Shown in pieces: positions 37,182 through 49,020 of a stretch of DNA of 64,000 bases. Each line of letters opens with the position of its first letter. Within the stretch, counting starts at the first letter, position 1. The notes below the pieces were generated by a model. It was not told where the DNA came from, searched no databases, and saw only the letters and a program-made list of their open reading frames with translations. Position numbers and translations under genes: made by a program. This DNA is from Thamnaconus septentrionalis. Taxonomy: Eukaryota > Chordata > Actinopteri > Tetraodontiformes > Monacanthidae. The stretch spans positions 19,506,001-19,570,000 of the forward strand of contig CM020509.1 in the NCBI GenBank assembly GCA_009823395.1, written 5' to 3'.

Positions 37182-38355
37182 GCCTCTCAGGTTCCATGTG
37201 GCGCCGTGCAGCGCTCGTGCAAACAGGGAGCGAACGGCGGAAAGTCTAAACAAATTGACAGCGAGTCCAAGCAGCTCCACACACTCGCAGCTCTCAGCTG
37301 GCTGTGACTGTCCAACAGTAAACACGTTTGTACGCATGAAATGTATTTCGTGGACAAACAGCTTGAGCCTTTTGGAATCTCTACCCCTCAGAGGTTCTGC
37401 AGAGTTTCATTTCTTTTTTTTTTAAAGGTGTCTGGTTTCTTTGTTTTGTGAGGGATTTGCTGGTTGGATAACATTGAAGATTCAAGATTATGATTTCCAT
37501 TGACAATCTCAAAGTGTAGAATTAAACATTCTGTATAACAACATTTTGTCTCTGCTTGAAGTTCATTTTCTCTCTGTACAACTCATTTATCATAGATAAA
37601 TACCGGAATATTCCAGCATGATCCTTACAAATGGGGCACCATTTGTAAGGAAAATAAACAGGCTTTACGACCATATAAGATTTATCACAGAGAAACGCTG
37701 AGAAAGAAATAAAATCCTTCCTTTAAAGTTTACATCTTTACGCGCAGTAACGTCCCTGCTGGGAATCTGGCAGAAGCGGAAATATTGTTTATGCTTGACA
37801 AGAGAGGGCAACACGTGAATAACGTACACAGAAACAGTTTTCTGGAAACAGAGAAAAGCTTCTGAAACACATCCACTGACCGGTCTGCAATAAAACCACA
37901 TTCAAATGGTTGTTTTTTTGCACAACACCATCTGGGGCAAATAAAGGCATCGATTGATTTAAAGTCACTCCGACCACATTTCTTCTACGTCGTGATGCCC
38001 TGATTAGAAATGTTGACATCTATGAGGAGCTGAAAGTGTCTGGTCAAGCGCCCTCAACTGCCCTCGATCAACCCTCATTAGCCTCCGTGCTAGCCGCCTC
38101 TCCTGATCCGCCCTGCACTCACGGCGACGTTGCTCCACTCGACCCCCAGCCGGCAGAATGACTTCAGTGCAGCCCTCGGATTCACAGTAACCAACATCCA
38201 AATGTCGCAAAAAAATAAACCCAGCGTCAGGAGGAGAAGATGGCACCATCTGTGCTGTGAAGGTGGCCGCCTGCCCAGACGCACAGCTGTAACAACATAT
38301 TGGAGAATATTTGGTGACTAATGTTCCAGAGAGACAAGTCACCACTCAGCATCAC

Positions 38356-38551
38356 CTCCCCTTCCTCCTCCGGCTCTTTCTTCTGCTCCTGTTCTTCCTC
38401 CTCCACCTCCTCTTCTTTCTCCTTCTCCTGCTCTACCACCTCTTCCTCCTCCTCCTCCTCCTCCTCCTCCCCCTCCACACCCTCCACCCCTCTCCCACCT
38501 CCTCCTCCTCCTCTTTCTCCTCCACCTCCTACTCTTCCTGTTCCTCCTCCT
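38356..38551 (+). repeat. TCC-rich polypyrimidine tract abutting an RTE fragment
   Basis: About 195 bases, almost all C/T, in CTC, TCTTCC and CCACCTCC units. It meets the RTE fragment at 38552 without a gap. Confidence 0.93.
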
Positions 38552-38653
38552 CAAAGATGGGGAGCTTTTGAAGTTGCAGAGAATGGGAAAGCTCCTGGAG
38601 CAGACCAGATTACAGCTGAAATGCTGAAGGACCAGCAAGGAACTAAACGCATG
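38552..38653 (+). mobile_element. second, internally deleted fragment of the same RTE family
   Basis: Bases 38552-38573 match 40601-40622 (AAAGATGGGGAGCTTTTGAA). After a few bases, 38580-38653 match about 40788-40862 (the GADQITAEMLK segment) with only a handful of differences. The roughly 165 bases that separate these in the larger copy are absent. The fragment directly follows a long TCC-rich tract and has the same orientation as the main element 0.4 kb downstream. Confidence 0.85.
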
Positions 38654-39434
38654 TGTTGCTATCACCAGTGTAGAAACTCTTTTAAATTGCAAATTTATTT
38701 TCACACTGAAACCTTTAGAAATCCTCCTGGTGGTCAGGACGTCTGAAAGTGTGTCACACAGCAACATCCTGCAGTAAGGACTCGCTTCAAACTGTGTTGT
38801 TCTTGTTGTTTAACAAAGCCAGTAGGCCTCCACATGTTCACAAAGACAAAATCATTATCAAATCATCATCAAACATTATTAAAAATGAAAGTTTGAAGTA
38901 TTTGAGTTTGGGATAAAATTGATGTAAAATGTAAAAAGTTAAAATGTTATATCGATATTTTATACAATGATTAAATAGAAGAAGTGTGCAATAGTCATTT
39001 CTTCATGTCAGACGATGCATTGAAACAAAAGCCTACAGCAGTGGTGGGAACCCTGTCCTGATGGTACTCCCACCTTGCCGTGGAAGGACAGCTTGCGCGG
39101 CCCAGCGACCTCCAGAGCTATGTTGGTGGGAGCATTGTGCTCCTGGCAGGTTCAATCAAGCCGAACAGGTCTGCATGGAGTAGGGACCAGACAAAACCTA
39201 GCACCCTGGTCCTCCAGGTTGGGGGTTGGGCAGGAGGCCAACTACCTCCACCCGCAAAAAAAGAGCTGGTTACAGAAACCACGGACTTCAATGACTTCAA
39301 TGTGAAAAATAGAACTGGTGAAGCAGGGACCGCCGGCTGTGGCAGTATGACGACGATGATGGGTCAAAGCCTTCGGGAAGCTAAGCGTCCAACGAGGCCC
39401 TTCGTTACACCCAAACGAACCTCGACCATCAGAC

Positions 39435-40110
39435 ACTAATGTGCGAAAAATGTACAGAGGAAGGGCAGCAGCGCAGATCACCAGAGAGATGGAGGAGTAT
39501 CAACTGGACATTCTTGGCTTCAGCGAATGCCGATGGACGGGAGCGGGGAAGAGGAAGCTTGCCACGGGACAGACAGTCACCAGCAGTGGTCACTCATGGA
39601 ATGGACCCCTGTCAACAAGAGGATTATCATGGCAAGATTCTACACCAGGTGCAGGAGGATGACGGTCATACAAGCCTACGCTAAGCACAACGAAAGAGAA
39701 GAGGAGGAGAAAGAGCAATTCTACCAGGAGCTGCAGGAGACACTGGATGAATGGAACAAGAACGACATCGTCATCATTACGGGGCACCTTAACGCAAAGG
39801 TTTGCAATGACAACAGTGGATATGAAAGGATAGGGGGTGTACAGGAACGAGGTTCCTGTACACAGAGAAAGACTGTGTGAGTTCTGCCGGATCAACAGAC
39901 TAGTTATCACAGGAACATTATTCCCCCACAGAGACATTCATAAAGCAAGATGGGTGTCGGCAGATGGAAGAGCATGAAACCAAATTGACCACCTTCTGAT
40001 TAGCGGACAGTGGAGATCCTCTGTTTTGGAAACAAGAGTTCAAAGGGGAGCCAAGGCCAACAGTGACTACTATCTGAAGACACGCATCAAGTTGCGCCTC
40101 AGCACACACA
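39435..40110 (+). pseudogene. RTE endonuclease remnant
   Basis: The endonuclease starts near the NVRKMYRGRAAAQ pattern and continues LDILGFSECRW in one frame, then IIMARF, VIQAYA and NAKVCNDNSG in another, so at least one frameshift separates them near 39600-39660. Two catalytic motifs are degraded: the usual GD-L-N reads GHLNAK and the terminal SDHH reads SDYY. QIDHLLI is still legible after an in-frame stop. It would have nicked target DNA to prime reverse transcription; this copy cannot have done so recently. Confidence 0.85.
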
Positions 40111-42064
40111 AGAAGAAAAAAAGAGTGAAGCTGAGACTAGCTGTGGAACGACTAAAAGATGAGAAGACAAGGAAGGCATTCAGTGAAGCAGTGAAGAAGA
40201 AGTTAGAAGAAGACAGAGAAGAAACAGAAGACGTAGAACAACTTTGGAGACAACAGAAGAAGGCTTGTGTACTATCAGCAGAAGTAGTGCTGGGTTTCAG
40301 GAAAGGAATGAGAAAACAGTGGATCAGTGAAGACACATGGAAGTTGATAAATGAGAGAGAGAACATCAAAACCAAGATTGACAGCACCCGGGCAGAGAGG
40401 ATCAAGATCAGAGCAAGAGAAGCCTCCAGAGAGAAGGACAGAGAAGTTAAGAGAAGCGTGAGAGAAGATAAGAGAAGATGGATAACAGAGAAACGAGAAA
40501 GAGCACAGATCAGTGTAGAGAACAGGAGACAGAAGAAGCTATATAGCATTGTGAAGCAGCTTACAGGACAGCTCAACAGACAAACAGCAGCATTAAAGAG
40601 CAAAGATGGGGAGCTTTTGAAGAGTAAGGAGGCAAGGTAAGCTAGATGGAAGGAACACTTCAAGGAAGTGCTCAACAGAGATACTCCAGAGTCACCACCA
40701 CAAGAAGACGAAGAACAAGGAGAAGAGCTAGACATCTCAGTTGAGGCACCAGCCACACAGGAGATCAAAGTTGCACTGAAAGCCCTCAAGAACGGGAAAG
40801 CTCCAGGAGCAGACCAGATTACAGCTGAAATGCTGAAGACCAGCCAGGAACTGAAACGCATCCTTGACCTGATATGGAACGATGGAATAGTGCCTGATCA
40901 CCCTCTGAGGAAAAAGCAGGCAGGATTCCGGAAAGGCAGAGGGACTGTGGACCAGATCTTCATCCTCAGTAACACCCTGGAGCACAGGGTATATCCATTT
41001 TGTGGACTTTGAAAAAGCGTTTTGACTCAGTGTGTAGAGACAGCCTTTGGGTCATCATGAAGAAATATGGATTCCCTCGGAAACTGACTGAGATGGTGTG
41101 TGAGATGGCTGTGATAGATGAGAATGAAACCACAGACTTTTTCCCTGTGATGACCAGTGTGAAGCAAGGTTGCTTGGGATTCCTCTTCCTCCTCATGATA
41201 GACTGCGTGATGCAGCAGACAGTAGAGGGAGAGAGAACCCGGGATTCGATGGAACTTCACTACAATATTGGAGGACCTGGATTTTGCTGATGACATTGCA
41301 CTGCTGTCATCAACAATGAACCATCTCCAGACCAAAACAACAAATCTTGAAGACAATTCGGCAAGAGTTGGCCTGAAGCTGAATGCAAAGAAATGCAAAA
41401 CACTCAAAGCCAACAACAACAGTGAAGCTAGCCTGACAGTCGCGGTCAGGACGAAGTTGAAGAGGTCGATAAGTTCACATACCTTGGCGCCAACGTGAAC
41501 AAGGGTGCAGGTAGCACTGCAAACGTCAAGAAGAGGATAGCACTAGCCTGCGCATCATTAAAGAGACTTTCCAACATTTGGTAAGCAAAAGACATCAGCA
41601 GAAAGACCAAAGCATCCCTCTTCAAGAGCTTGGTCTTGTCAGTACTACTATATGGATGCGAGACCTGGAAACTGACCAAGGGAGACGAAAAGAAACTTGA
41701 CGTCTTCCAACCCAAGTGTCTCAGGAGAGTCTTCAAAATCCGATGGCAGCAGCACATCCCCAACAAAACAGTTCTACAAATGGCAAGAGCAGAGAAGATC
41801 AGTGAAAAAGTGAGAAGGAGATGGAAATGGATCGGCCATGTGCCGAGGAAGAGACCAATAGACGACTGTGCTGGAGCCTTGGGATGGACTCCCGAAGGAA
41901 AGAGGAAACATGGCCGCCCAAAAGCAACCTGGCAGCGGATGGTGGAGGTTGAGCGGAGCGGTGCGGGCTGGAATTCCTGGAACGCCGCGCAGCCTCAAGC
42001 CGGCCACAATGGCGGAGAGAAGTCCAAGCCTTGTGTGCCTCCTGGCACTGAGGGAATGAAGTAA
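40026..42064 (+). pseudogene. RTE reverse transcriptase and C-terminal domain remnant
   Basis: The pieces are the charged linker, then NGKAPGADQITAEMLK, then IWNDGIVPD fused directly to LRKKQAGFRKGRGTVDQ. The roughly 60 residues normally between these (the first reverse transcriptase blocks) are missing, with the junction near 40897-40905. VDFEKAF is broken from DSV by one extra T near 41021. The polymerase box is an intact FADD at 41283-41294, in a different frame from the preceding piece. KFTYLGA, an in-frame stop after SNIW, and LLYGCETWKLT follow. These lesions make it a pseudogene. Confidence 0.88.
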
Positions 42065-43899
42065 GTAAAGTGGTGGAAACCAAACTGTCTCTGAACCAGA
42101 AGATTCGGTGGTGGATTCCTGGGTCAGACACTTGCGTTTGTGATTTTTGTGGTTAATCACAGACTATGATGCAATAAGCACTTAAACACTGAACAGGTGG
42201 AACATGCGTCTTCAAAAGGTCACACAAGGACAACATCAGTTCACCTGTGAGCATTGTAGAGCATCTCAGGAGCCTTCTGAATTCAACATCGCAAACTTTC
42301 TCTGTGAGCGGTGAAAATGAATTAGTTTGACTCTTTTCTCTCGGTGGCTGAAACTCTAATTATCAATAATAAAAGCCCAAACACTGGTGAGATATCTTCA
42401 TCAGACGTGTGGATTAGAACACGGTTGTTTTCACATCACACTTGTAGTGACGGTTGAGATGTGAGAGAAATGTATTTCACACTCCCGATGAGCCCTGGAG
42501 CTGCCAGACGTGATTAAAATTAGATGAGTTTCTCTGGCAGAGACGCGGAGGCAGACAGAGGAGTCGGACCTGCGGCTCTCTGGGTGTTTCCTCAAAACAA
42601 GGACAATTTTCAGAGCCGCGTCTTCTGTTTGAGGGAACTTTGATTTGCATCTAAATTATACATTTTCCTATTCCATACAAAAGACCCTCATTAATACAAA
42701 GCCAACAAAAATCGGTTGCTATTTTGCTGAATCAGAGGTGCTTTCTGGATAAACTGTGACTGCTTTGCTAAATACGAAATGGAAAAATATGATGAAAATT
42801 AATGTAAGTGTAAGAAAAAAGGCTCAGAATCTGATATATTTATGTCGAAAGAGTGCTTTTCATTCTGGAGCAGATATTTCACTCCATGTAGAAACCGTCT
42901 AACATTTAAAAATGAGATTGAATATTGGACTTAATTTTAACGGATTAATAGGATTTAAATGATAAAGTCTCAATAATAGGAATAATTTCATTCTGCTTTC
43001 AGCCTTTCAGTCATTCAAACCGCATAATTGAGCCCAGAATTGATCAATACATGTATTTATTTTATCCACGCATAACTTTAAATCATACAATCAGCACTGC
43101 ATTATATTAACAATCATATATGACATATTTAGAATTACGGACAATAAGATTGATTGAATAATGAACTCTCTTTGTGTTTCAGAGCCCATTTGGCTGTAAG
43201 TGTGACAAAGACTGAATTGATGCTCTTGTTTTCTCAGTGAAGCAGCAGTTTGTGCTTCACATATTATTAGTATCATTCTTTTTTTATGCCTCCAAGCAGA
43301 TGGAAATTACAAAGTGGTGCTGATGAATCGGCGTATGGAAATGAAGTTGTTACCTAAAGAAATATGAGCCGTGAGATTCCCTATAAATCAAGCAGAAGTG
43401 AGTCAGTCGAGTCCTGCAGCTCCTCCAGTCACCTGATTTCTGCTTCCCGTCTGCGTCTGAAGCCGAGGGGTCGGCGGGTGATGGATGTCTCCTTCACACC
43501 GTCCTGTCCCCCCCGCCCCCCACCCCCACCCCTACACCCCCACCTTCCCCCGGGCTGTCCCTTCATCCGTCTGCCCGCCCCCCCCGCCCCCTTCTTTTGG
43601 CCCCGCCCCCTCATTGTGACCATCTCTCTTTCTCTTTCTCTCGGTCCGTTCTTTCTCCTCGGTAACCGGTAAAAATAGAGCTTCATAAATCATGCATCTT
43701 CTCATCGCAGCAGTGCGTTTGGAACAGGAGGGAAGGGAAATAAATGGGGGAGTGAGTGAGTTGAGGGGGTGGGAGAGGGGGTGGGGGGGGGGGGCGGTTG
43801 ATGATGGTGATGAGACGGAGAGACGGAGCCGAGTGACTTTAGGAGCAGCGGGAAGACGAGACGGGACGGATGGGAGCTGCGGGGCTCTTGGCCGTCCTC

Positions 43900-43952
43900 T
43901 CCTCTCCTCTCCTCTCCTCTACCTCCGTCCCTCCGTCCCTCCGTCCGTCCCC
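43900..43952 (+). repeat. (TCTCC)n then (CCGTCCCT)n
   Basis: Perfect pentamer units followed by three CCGTCCCT-type units. Confidence 0.88.
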
Positions 43953-44085
43953 CTCCGCCTCGCTGCACGGCGGTCGACTGCTGCTGGAGTTTGGAGGGAA
44001 ATGAATGTCAACATCCTGCAGGAGTCAGAGCCGCCGGATGATGAGTGGCCACAGCCGGCAGAGGAGCATGTTTTCTAGTCCACAG

Positions 44086-44089
<4 letters not shown>

Positions 44090-44148
<59 letters not shown>
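44090..44148 (+). repeat. (GA)n microsatellite, about 29 units
   Basis: A perfect AG run. Confidence 0.96.
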
Positions 44149-44152
<4 letters not shown>

Positions 44153-45690
44153 TGTGGCTCTCTCACACCTGCAGGACTGCTTTTTTTCTGCCAGTGCTTC
44201 AGTAACACTCAGGCTGCAGGCTGCACAATCATATGTAGCATTTAAGACTTCTTCTTCTTTTTTTTAAGGTTTAAACACTTTTCTTGACTTGTAGTATTTC
44301 ATTTCAGAAAGGAAATCCAAATTAAAATTGGTTGAAATAAATAAATAAAAATAATTGAATAAATGAAATAACTGCGAGAGTGAGTGACTGGACGCTGAGC
44401 AGAAGCAGTTAGCATGGAGGCTAATGAGGGTTGATGGGAGGCAGGTGAAGGGGGAGGGGCCAAACACAGACCATCACATCTGGCCCGGTCTGCTCGCTCG
44501 GAAAAATGGAAGATCGGGGGACACAGGAAAGAGTTGGAAGATCAGACGTGTGTTTCAGCACAGAAACACATTGTTTGCATTGGTTTTTTTATTCCAGTTA
44601 CTCAAGTTTTTACTAAGTTCCTGGAACTCTATAAGTGAGAGCGCCGAAGCTGGACTGTTCTTATCACTAACTTAACAAAAAAAATCCCTCTTCCAATTTG
44701 AATTAAAAAAAAAAAAAAAAAGTCTTCTTTCAGTTTTCCGAGTTTTAATGCTCCATAAACTATCATCTTCTTCTTTCATGGCCGAGACTAAACAAGAAAG
44801 TAACTGCTGCAAGCTGCCCGGCGGACCAGTGATGACTGAGCCCAGCAGCAGTTTTCTTTCAACTGGAGTGCATTTTCATGTTCATTTTGTGAAGCAAAAA
44901 AAAAAAATTCAAGCCAATTGCAGCTAACCTCGTGGCTCCGACTCAAGGCTCACTCATTAGCTAAAGACAACCAAGGTAAAAAAAAGATTAAAGGTAAAGT
45001 TTGACGTGAGCAAACTCAGTTCAACTGATGTCAAATAACTTTGTTTGATTTTTTTTTTTTTTAATGAAGCATTTGGCCGCAACATGTCTTTTGCGCAACC
45101 AGCTGATTGTCTCCGTGACTTCTCACAATCCATCCAGTATCCAGCATCCTTCATGCGAGCTGCGAGGTGCTAACACAGTGTTTCAATGCACAGTGGTATC
45201 TGCTCTAATGGTGTGCTGGTTACCAGACCCTTCTGGTGCCGCCGGTGGTGACGTTATGACGTATGTGGATCTTCCTTTACTTCTCTCTGTCTCTGTCTCT
45301 CTCTCTCTCTCTCTCTCTACATGGTAACCTCAGAGATTGAAGGTCAGGGACGGTTGGCCAAAGGGATGGTCAGCTGATGCACAGTGAGCCAATCAGACAG
45401 ATCTCTGATAACCCCAGTCACTGGTCATCGACAGAGGTCACGAGATAAGGAAAGAAAAGTGACTCTTCACTGATGAAGTTCCACTGATGAAATGAAAACA
45501 AGCGCCCGCTTTGGGGTTGTTTTTTTTTCCTCTTGCAATTCACGACCCAAAAATAAAAATAAAAATGAATTTGTTAAGAAACGCCTGCCCTATATTTTTT
45601 ATCACGCCGCAGTTTCTCGTCTTGTTTCTGTGGAAACACCCGGTCAGACACATTTCATTCAGGTCTTTGCCTCCTGACACTACTGTATGT

Positions 45691-45989
45691 CAGTGGTTCT
45701 CAACTGGTGGAGTCCAAGGACCCACATTTATTTTCTTTCTTAAAATGAAGTCACGACCCAAATTTATTAGAAAAAAAATAAAAACGCGAGTCCACATTCT
45801 ATTATGTCTAGTAAAACAAATTATCAAAATTATGGAATTGAATTATGTGTCCTGCAAAATAAATGCCCAACATTTTCTCTATAATAACACATATTTAAAA
45901 ATCCTTTTTTTTTTTAAAAAAAAAAAGGGGGAAAAAAAAAAAGGTGGAAGCTGCCCATGAAGCCGCGACCCACCAGTTGGGAAACGCTG
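45691..45989. mobile_element. hAT-like MITE (CAGTGGTTCTCAACTGG ends)
   Basis: The left end reads CAGTGGTTCTCAACTGGTGG. The reverse of the right end reads CAGCGTTTCCCAACTGGTGG, a good 20-base terminal inverted repeat. The roughly 300-base interior is AT-rich with no coding capacity. CAG-initiated ends of this kind are typical of hAT non-autonomous elements. I could not see a clean 8-base target duplication. Confidence 0.75.
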
Positions 45990-47329
45990 CACTCGAAGGC
46001 AGCGGCCTAAATTTGCAGTCAGACAGACAGAAGACGTTTCCGGAGTCTCGGTGTGACAGTTTACTGAAGGTGTGACAGAATTAACCCTGAGGGGAAACAA
46101 CAGCATCGTCCTTTCAATGACACCACGAGTGTCTCTGCAAGATTACATTCACTCACTCACTCACGCACGCACGCACACACACACACACAAGACATTGTGT
46201 GTTTACATACACAACATTGCCACAGTGCTGAACAATACGACTCACAAGCCGGCGCTTTAATCCCCTGAAGTGGATCCGGAGTCCCGGCACTGTAAAACCA
46301 TCCTGCAGTGACTCAAACCCCCTCAAGCCGCCGGCCGGGGCCTTGTTTCATTTTAGATAAGGATCTGCATCGCCTACAATCCGAGCCGTGTACCACCCCC
46401 CCCTCCCGCACCCCCCCTCCTCCCCAGTCGGCGTTTCATGGATGCAGCCGCGCCCTCTTGCCGTGCAGTAAGTGAGGTCAACCTGCGCCTGAATAAATGA
46501 TGGCCAGCGCGTGGAAAAGCTTCTTGCTGCAGGGATTTGGGAGTGGAAGAGGGTTTTTTTTTTTCTCAGCCGATGTACCACAGCCGTTCATATTTCATGA
46601 GCGGCTTTTTTTTTTTCTCCCTTGCCTCGGCTTCACGTGCGGCCCGGCCCGCCGGCCAAACTCCACTGTTTGATTGCAGTTTGAAACCACACGTCACGGG
46701 TCAGCGCGGCCGCTGACGAGAGGAGGATGAGTCGCAGCCAGACAACTGCTCCCCTCCTCCACCTCCTCCCCTCCCTTCTTCACCGCTAGCTCGCTAGGCT
46801 ACTCCGTCCTCCTCCTGATGCAGCTCCAGCCACAGTGAGTTTGATGTGAGGATGATGGAGTGCTGTGGGGGCAGTTGTGGCTGGAGTTATTTTTTGAGTT
46901 TTCTTTTTTCATTTCTCATTTCACCCTTCTGACCTGAAGTGACTCTATAAATGAAATATACAATACAATAAATAAATAAGATATGTCATTTTTTTCAGCC
47001 ATGTTGTTTTGTCTTTCCAGGAGGAAACAGAATTCAACCCCGACGTCAGTGTTTTGCTGATGCTGACGCATTTTATTCTATCTATTTTGTTCAATTTTAA
47101 AACTGAATTTACATTCCAGTGGATTTAAATGTAACAGTAAATCTGGTTCATATGTGAGTGCATGCGGTGGCCTATATATAAAAATGCCCCCCTGTTGTTT
47201 GACTGCATAAACAGTCAACTAACTAGTGGCTTCGACTAGTCGCCACGTGAACAAACTAAAGTCTGAAGAACTGGTTCCGGATTTCATTGTTCTGATTCAT
47301 CTTCTCTTTCATTTTTTATTATTTAACAT

Positions 47330-48402
47330 TTGTTCAGCCACCGATTCTGCAAGTTGTCCCATTAAAAAAGATGAGAGAGGTCTGTAATGTTCATCACAGG
47401 TACACTTCATCTGTGAGAGACAGAATGAAAAAAAAAATAATCCAGGAAATCACATTGTATGATTTTGAAGTAATAATGGTGCAGAAAATAAGTATTTAGC
47501 ACCTACGAACAAGCAATAATTCTGGCCCTCACGCCCCTGTTACTTCTTCAGTATTTGTTACCTGTATTAATGGCACCTGTTTGAACTCGTTATCTGTATA
47601 AAAGACACCTGTCCACACCCTTAAACAGCCCAACTGCAACCTCTCCTCCATGGCCAAGGCCAAAGAGCTGTGTAGGGCTGCGTTCAGACTGGAGGCGAAC
47701 CTGATTCAAATCAGATTCCTTCTCAAATCAGATTTTTAAGACTAACTGTCCACACTGAATAAATGAGTTTCCTCCTCTGTCCAGGGACTGTTGTTTTTCT
47801 ACTTCTTCTGTCTGCTCCATTACGTTACAGTTCCGCACCTCGAATGGCGCTCTCTGGTCTGGCGCATTGGCTCTTGCGTCACGTCGAGTGACGTCACGGA
47901 CAGTCAGAACCCATCGGTGTGTTTGGAGCTGTTCAGACTGGGACACATCTGTCCAAATGCGATTTGAAACTACCTGTGGTTTCAAATCGCGGTGGTTTCA
48001 ATCCGTTTTGCAAAAATTGGATTTCATGTGATTTGTGACTGTTCAGACTACAAAAGAGCCGTCCGGTTTAAATCTGGATGGGCTAAAAATCGATTACAAG
48101 ATTGTACACCTGCAAAAGACTGGCATGAGCCAATCTAGACCTACAGGAAACATTTGACCTCTGTCATTGCCAACCGAGGTTACATTACAAAGTATTGAGG
48201 TGAACTTTTGTTATTGATCAAATGTTTATTTTCTTTACCATTATACAAATAAATTCTTTACAAATCATACAATGTGATTTCCTGGATTTTTTTCCTCACA
48301 ATTGAAGTGTACATATGATGAACATTACGGACCTCTCATCTTTTGAGGTGGGACAGCTTCCAGAATCGGTTGCTGTCAGATACTTTTTCTTGCCCCACTG
48401 TA
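47330..48402 (+). mobile_element. Tc1-like transposon, deletion derivative
   Basis: Long inverted ends are visible. The left end (about 47338-47480) carries ACCGATTCTGCAAG and GTCTGTAATGTTCATCA. The right end, read in reverse from 48402, carries TACAGTGGGGCAAGAAAAAG, then ACCGATTCTGGAAG and GTCCGTAATGTTCATCA. The outermost 20 or so bases of the left end are lost. A start of a Tc1-type transposase is recognisable at 47650 (MAKAKEL), and after an insertion the sequence resumes at about 48088 with an ACAAGATTGTACACCTGC pattern, then jumps to the 3' end. Most of the transposase, including the DD(E/D) region, is gone, so it cannot move itself. Confidence 0.87.
47675..48088. mobile_element. unidentified element nested in the Tc1-like transposon
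   Basis: About 410 bases interrupt the Tc1 reading frame right after the Lys-Glu-Leu codons. It begins GGGCTGCGTTCAGACTGG and ends around TTCAGACTACAAAAGAGCC plus AATCTGGATGGGC. TTCAGACT occurs three times (about 47681, 47933 and 48040), and CAAATCAGATT or CAAATCGC motifs recur. It resembles a dispersed fish MITE of unknown superfamily. Exact ends and target duplication are uncertain. Confidence 0.6.
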
Positions 48403-49020
48403 AATGATTTTCACCTGTAACTGACTGCATTTGAGTGACAGCTACTACTTGGCCTTGTGTCTCTCTGCACCGACTGATCAGGTTACAGCTCAGTTGGGTT
48501 TGGGTTGAGTTGGATTGAGTTGTGTACACTGGGGGAAGTGGGACCCTCGACCTTTGTTCTGAAGCCCACATTAAACATCTAAAGCAGAAGTGTAAAATCT
48601 AATTAGCTTGTAATCCATCCAACTCCCTCCCCAAAGAAAGAAAAGGAAATGACTGAGGGGGAAACTTGCAGAAACAGAGAAGTGTGACTAAGTGAATTTG
48701 GACGGGTGTGTTGTGGAAACGGTGGCAGAGAGGCTGATGACACAGTGTTGGTGGGTTTTGTGTTGAGCCATGGGGACTTGTGTAAACATGTGAGCCTGAA
48801 GAGCCTCTCAGCTTTTATCCGAATAAATCAAACAGCGGCTAAATTAAAAACAAAGAATCTCTTTTTCATCGCAAATATTAATAAGCAGAAACCTGCTGCT
48901 TCCTTCATCCTGGTTTTGAAGCCCTCGGAGGAGCAAACGATTACAGATTGTGCAGCTTGTATGATGTGTTGCTGCAGTGTCTGGTGGTGCCATGCAGTTT
49001 GTGTTTATTTATCGTTATAG

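Larger units (their letters stand above)
39050..42075 (+). mobile_element. decayed RTE-type non-LTR retrotransposon (LINE)
   Basis: About 3 kb of one LINE lies antisense to gpc3. In order I see a GC-rich 5' leader (39050-39430), an apurinic-type endonuclease (39435-40110), a Lys/Arg/Glu-rich linker (40110-40600), a reverse transcriptase with an internal deletion (40740-41500), and the family's typical C-terminus with ETWKL, LRRVFKIRW, RWKWIGHV and EGKRKHGRPKATW (41640-41960). The element ends in CVPPGTEGMK followed by a short GTAAGTAAGT tail, as RTE-like fish elements do. Frameshifts, stops and lost catalytic residues show it is dead. The clade name is from recognition of the protein pattern, not a search. 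Confidence 0.9.

Noticed and set aside
40070..40861. A 263-codon minus-strand frame across the LINE
   Set aside because: It is the antisense of the LINE's charged linker, left open by that region's A/G-rich composition.
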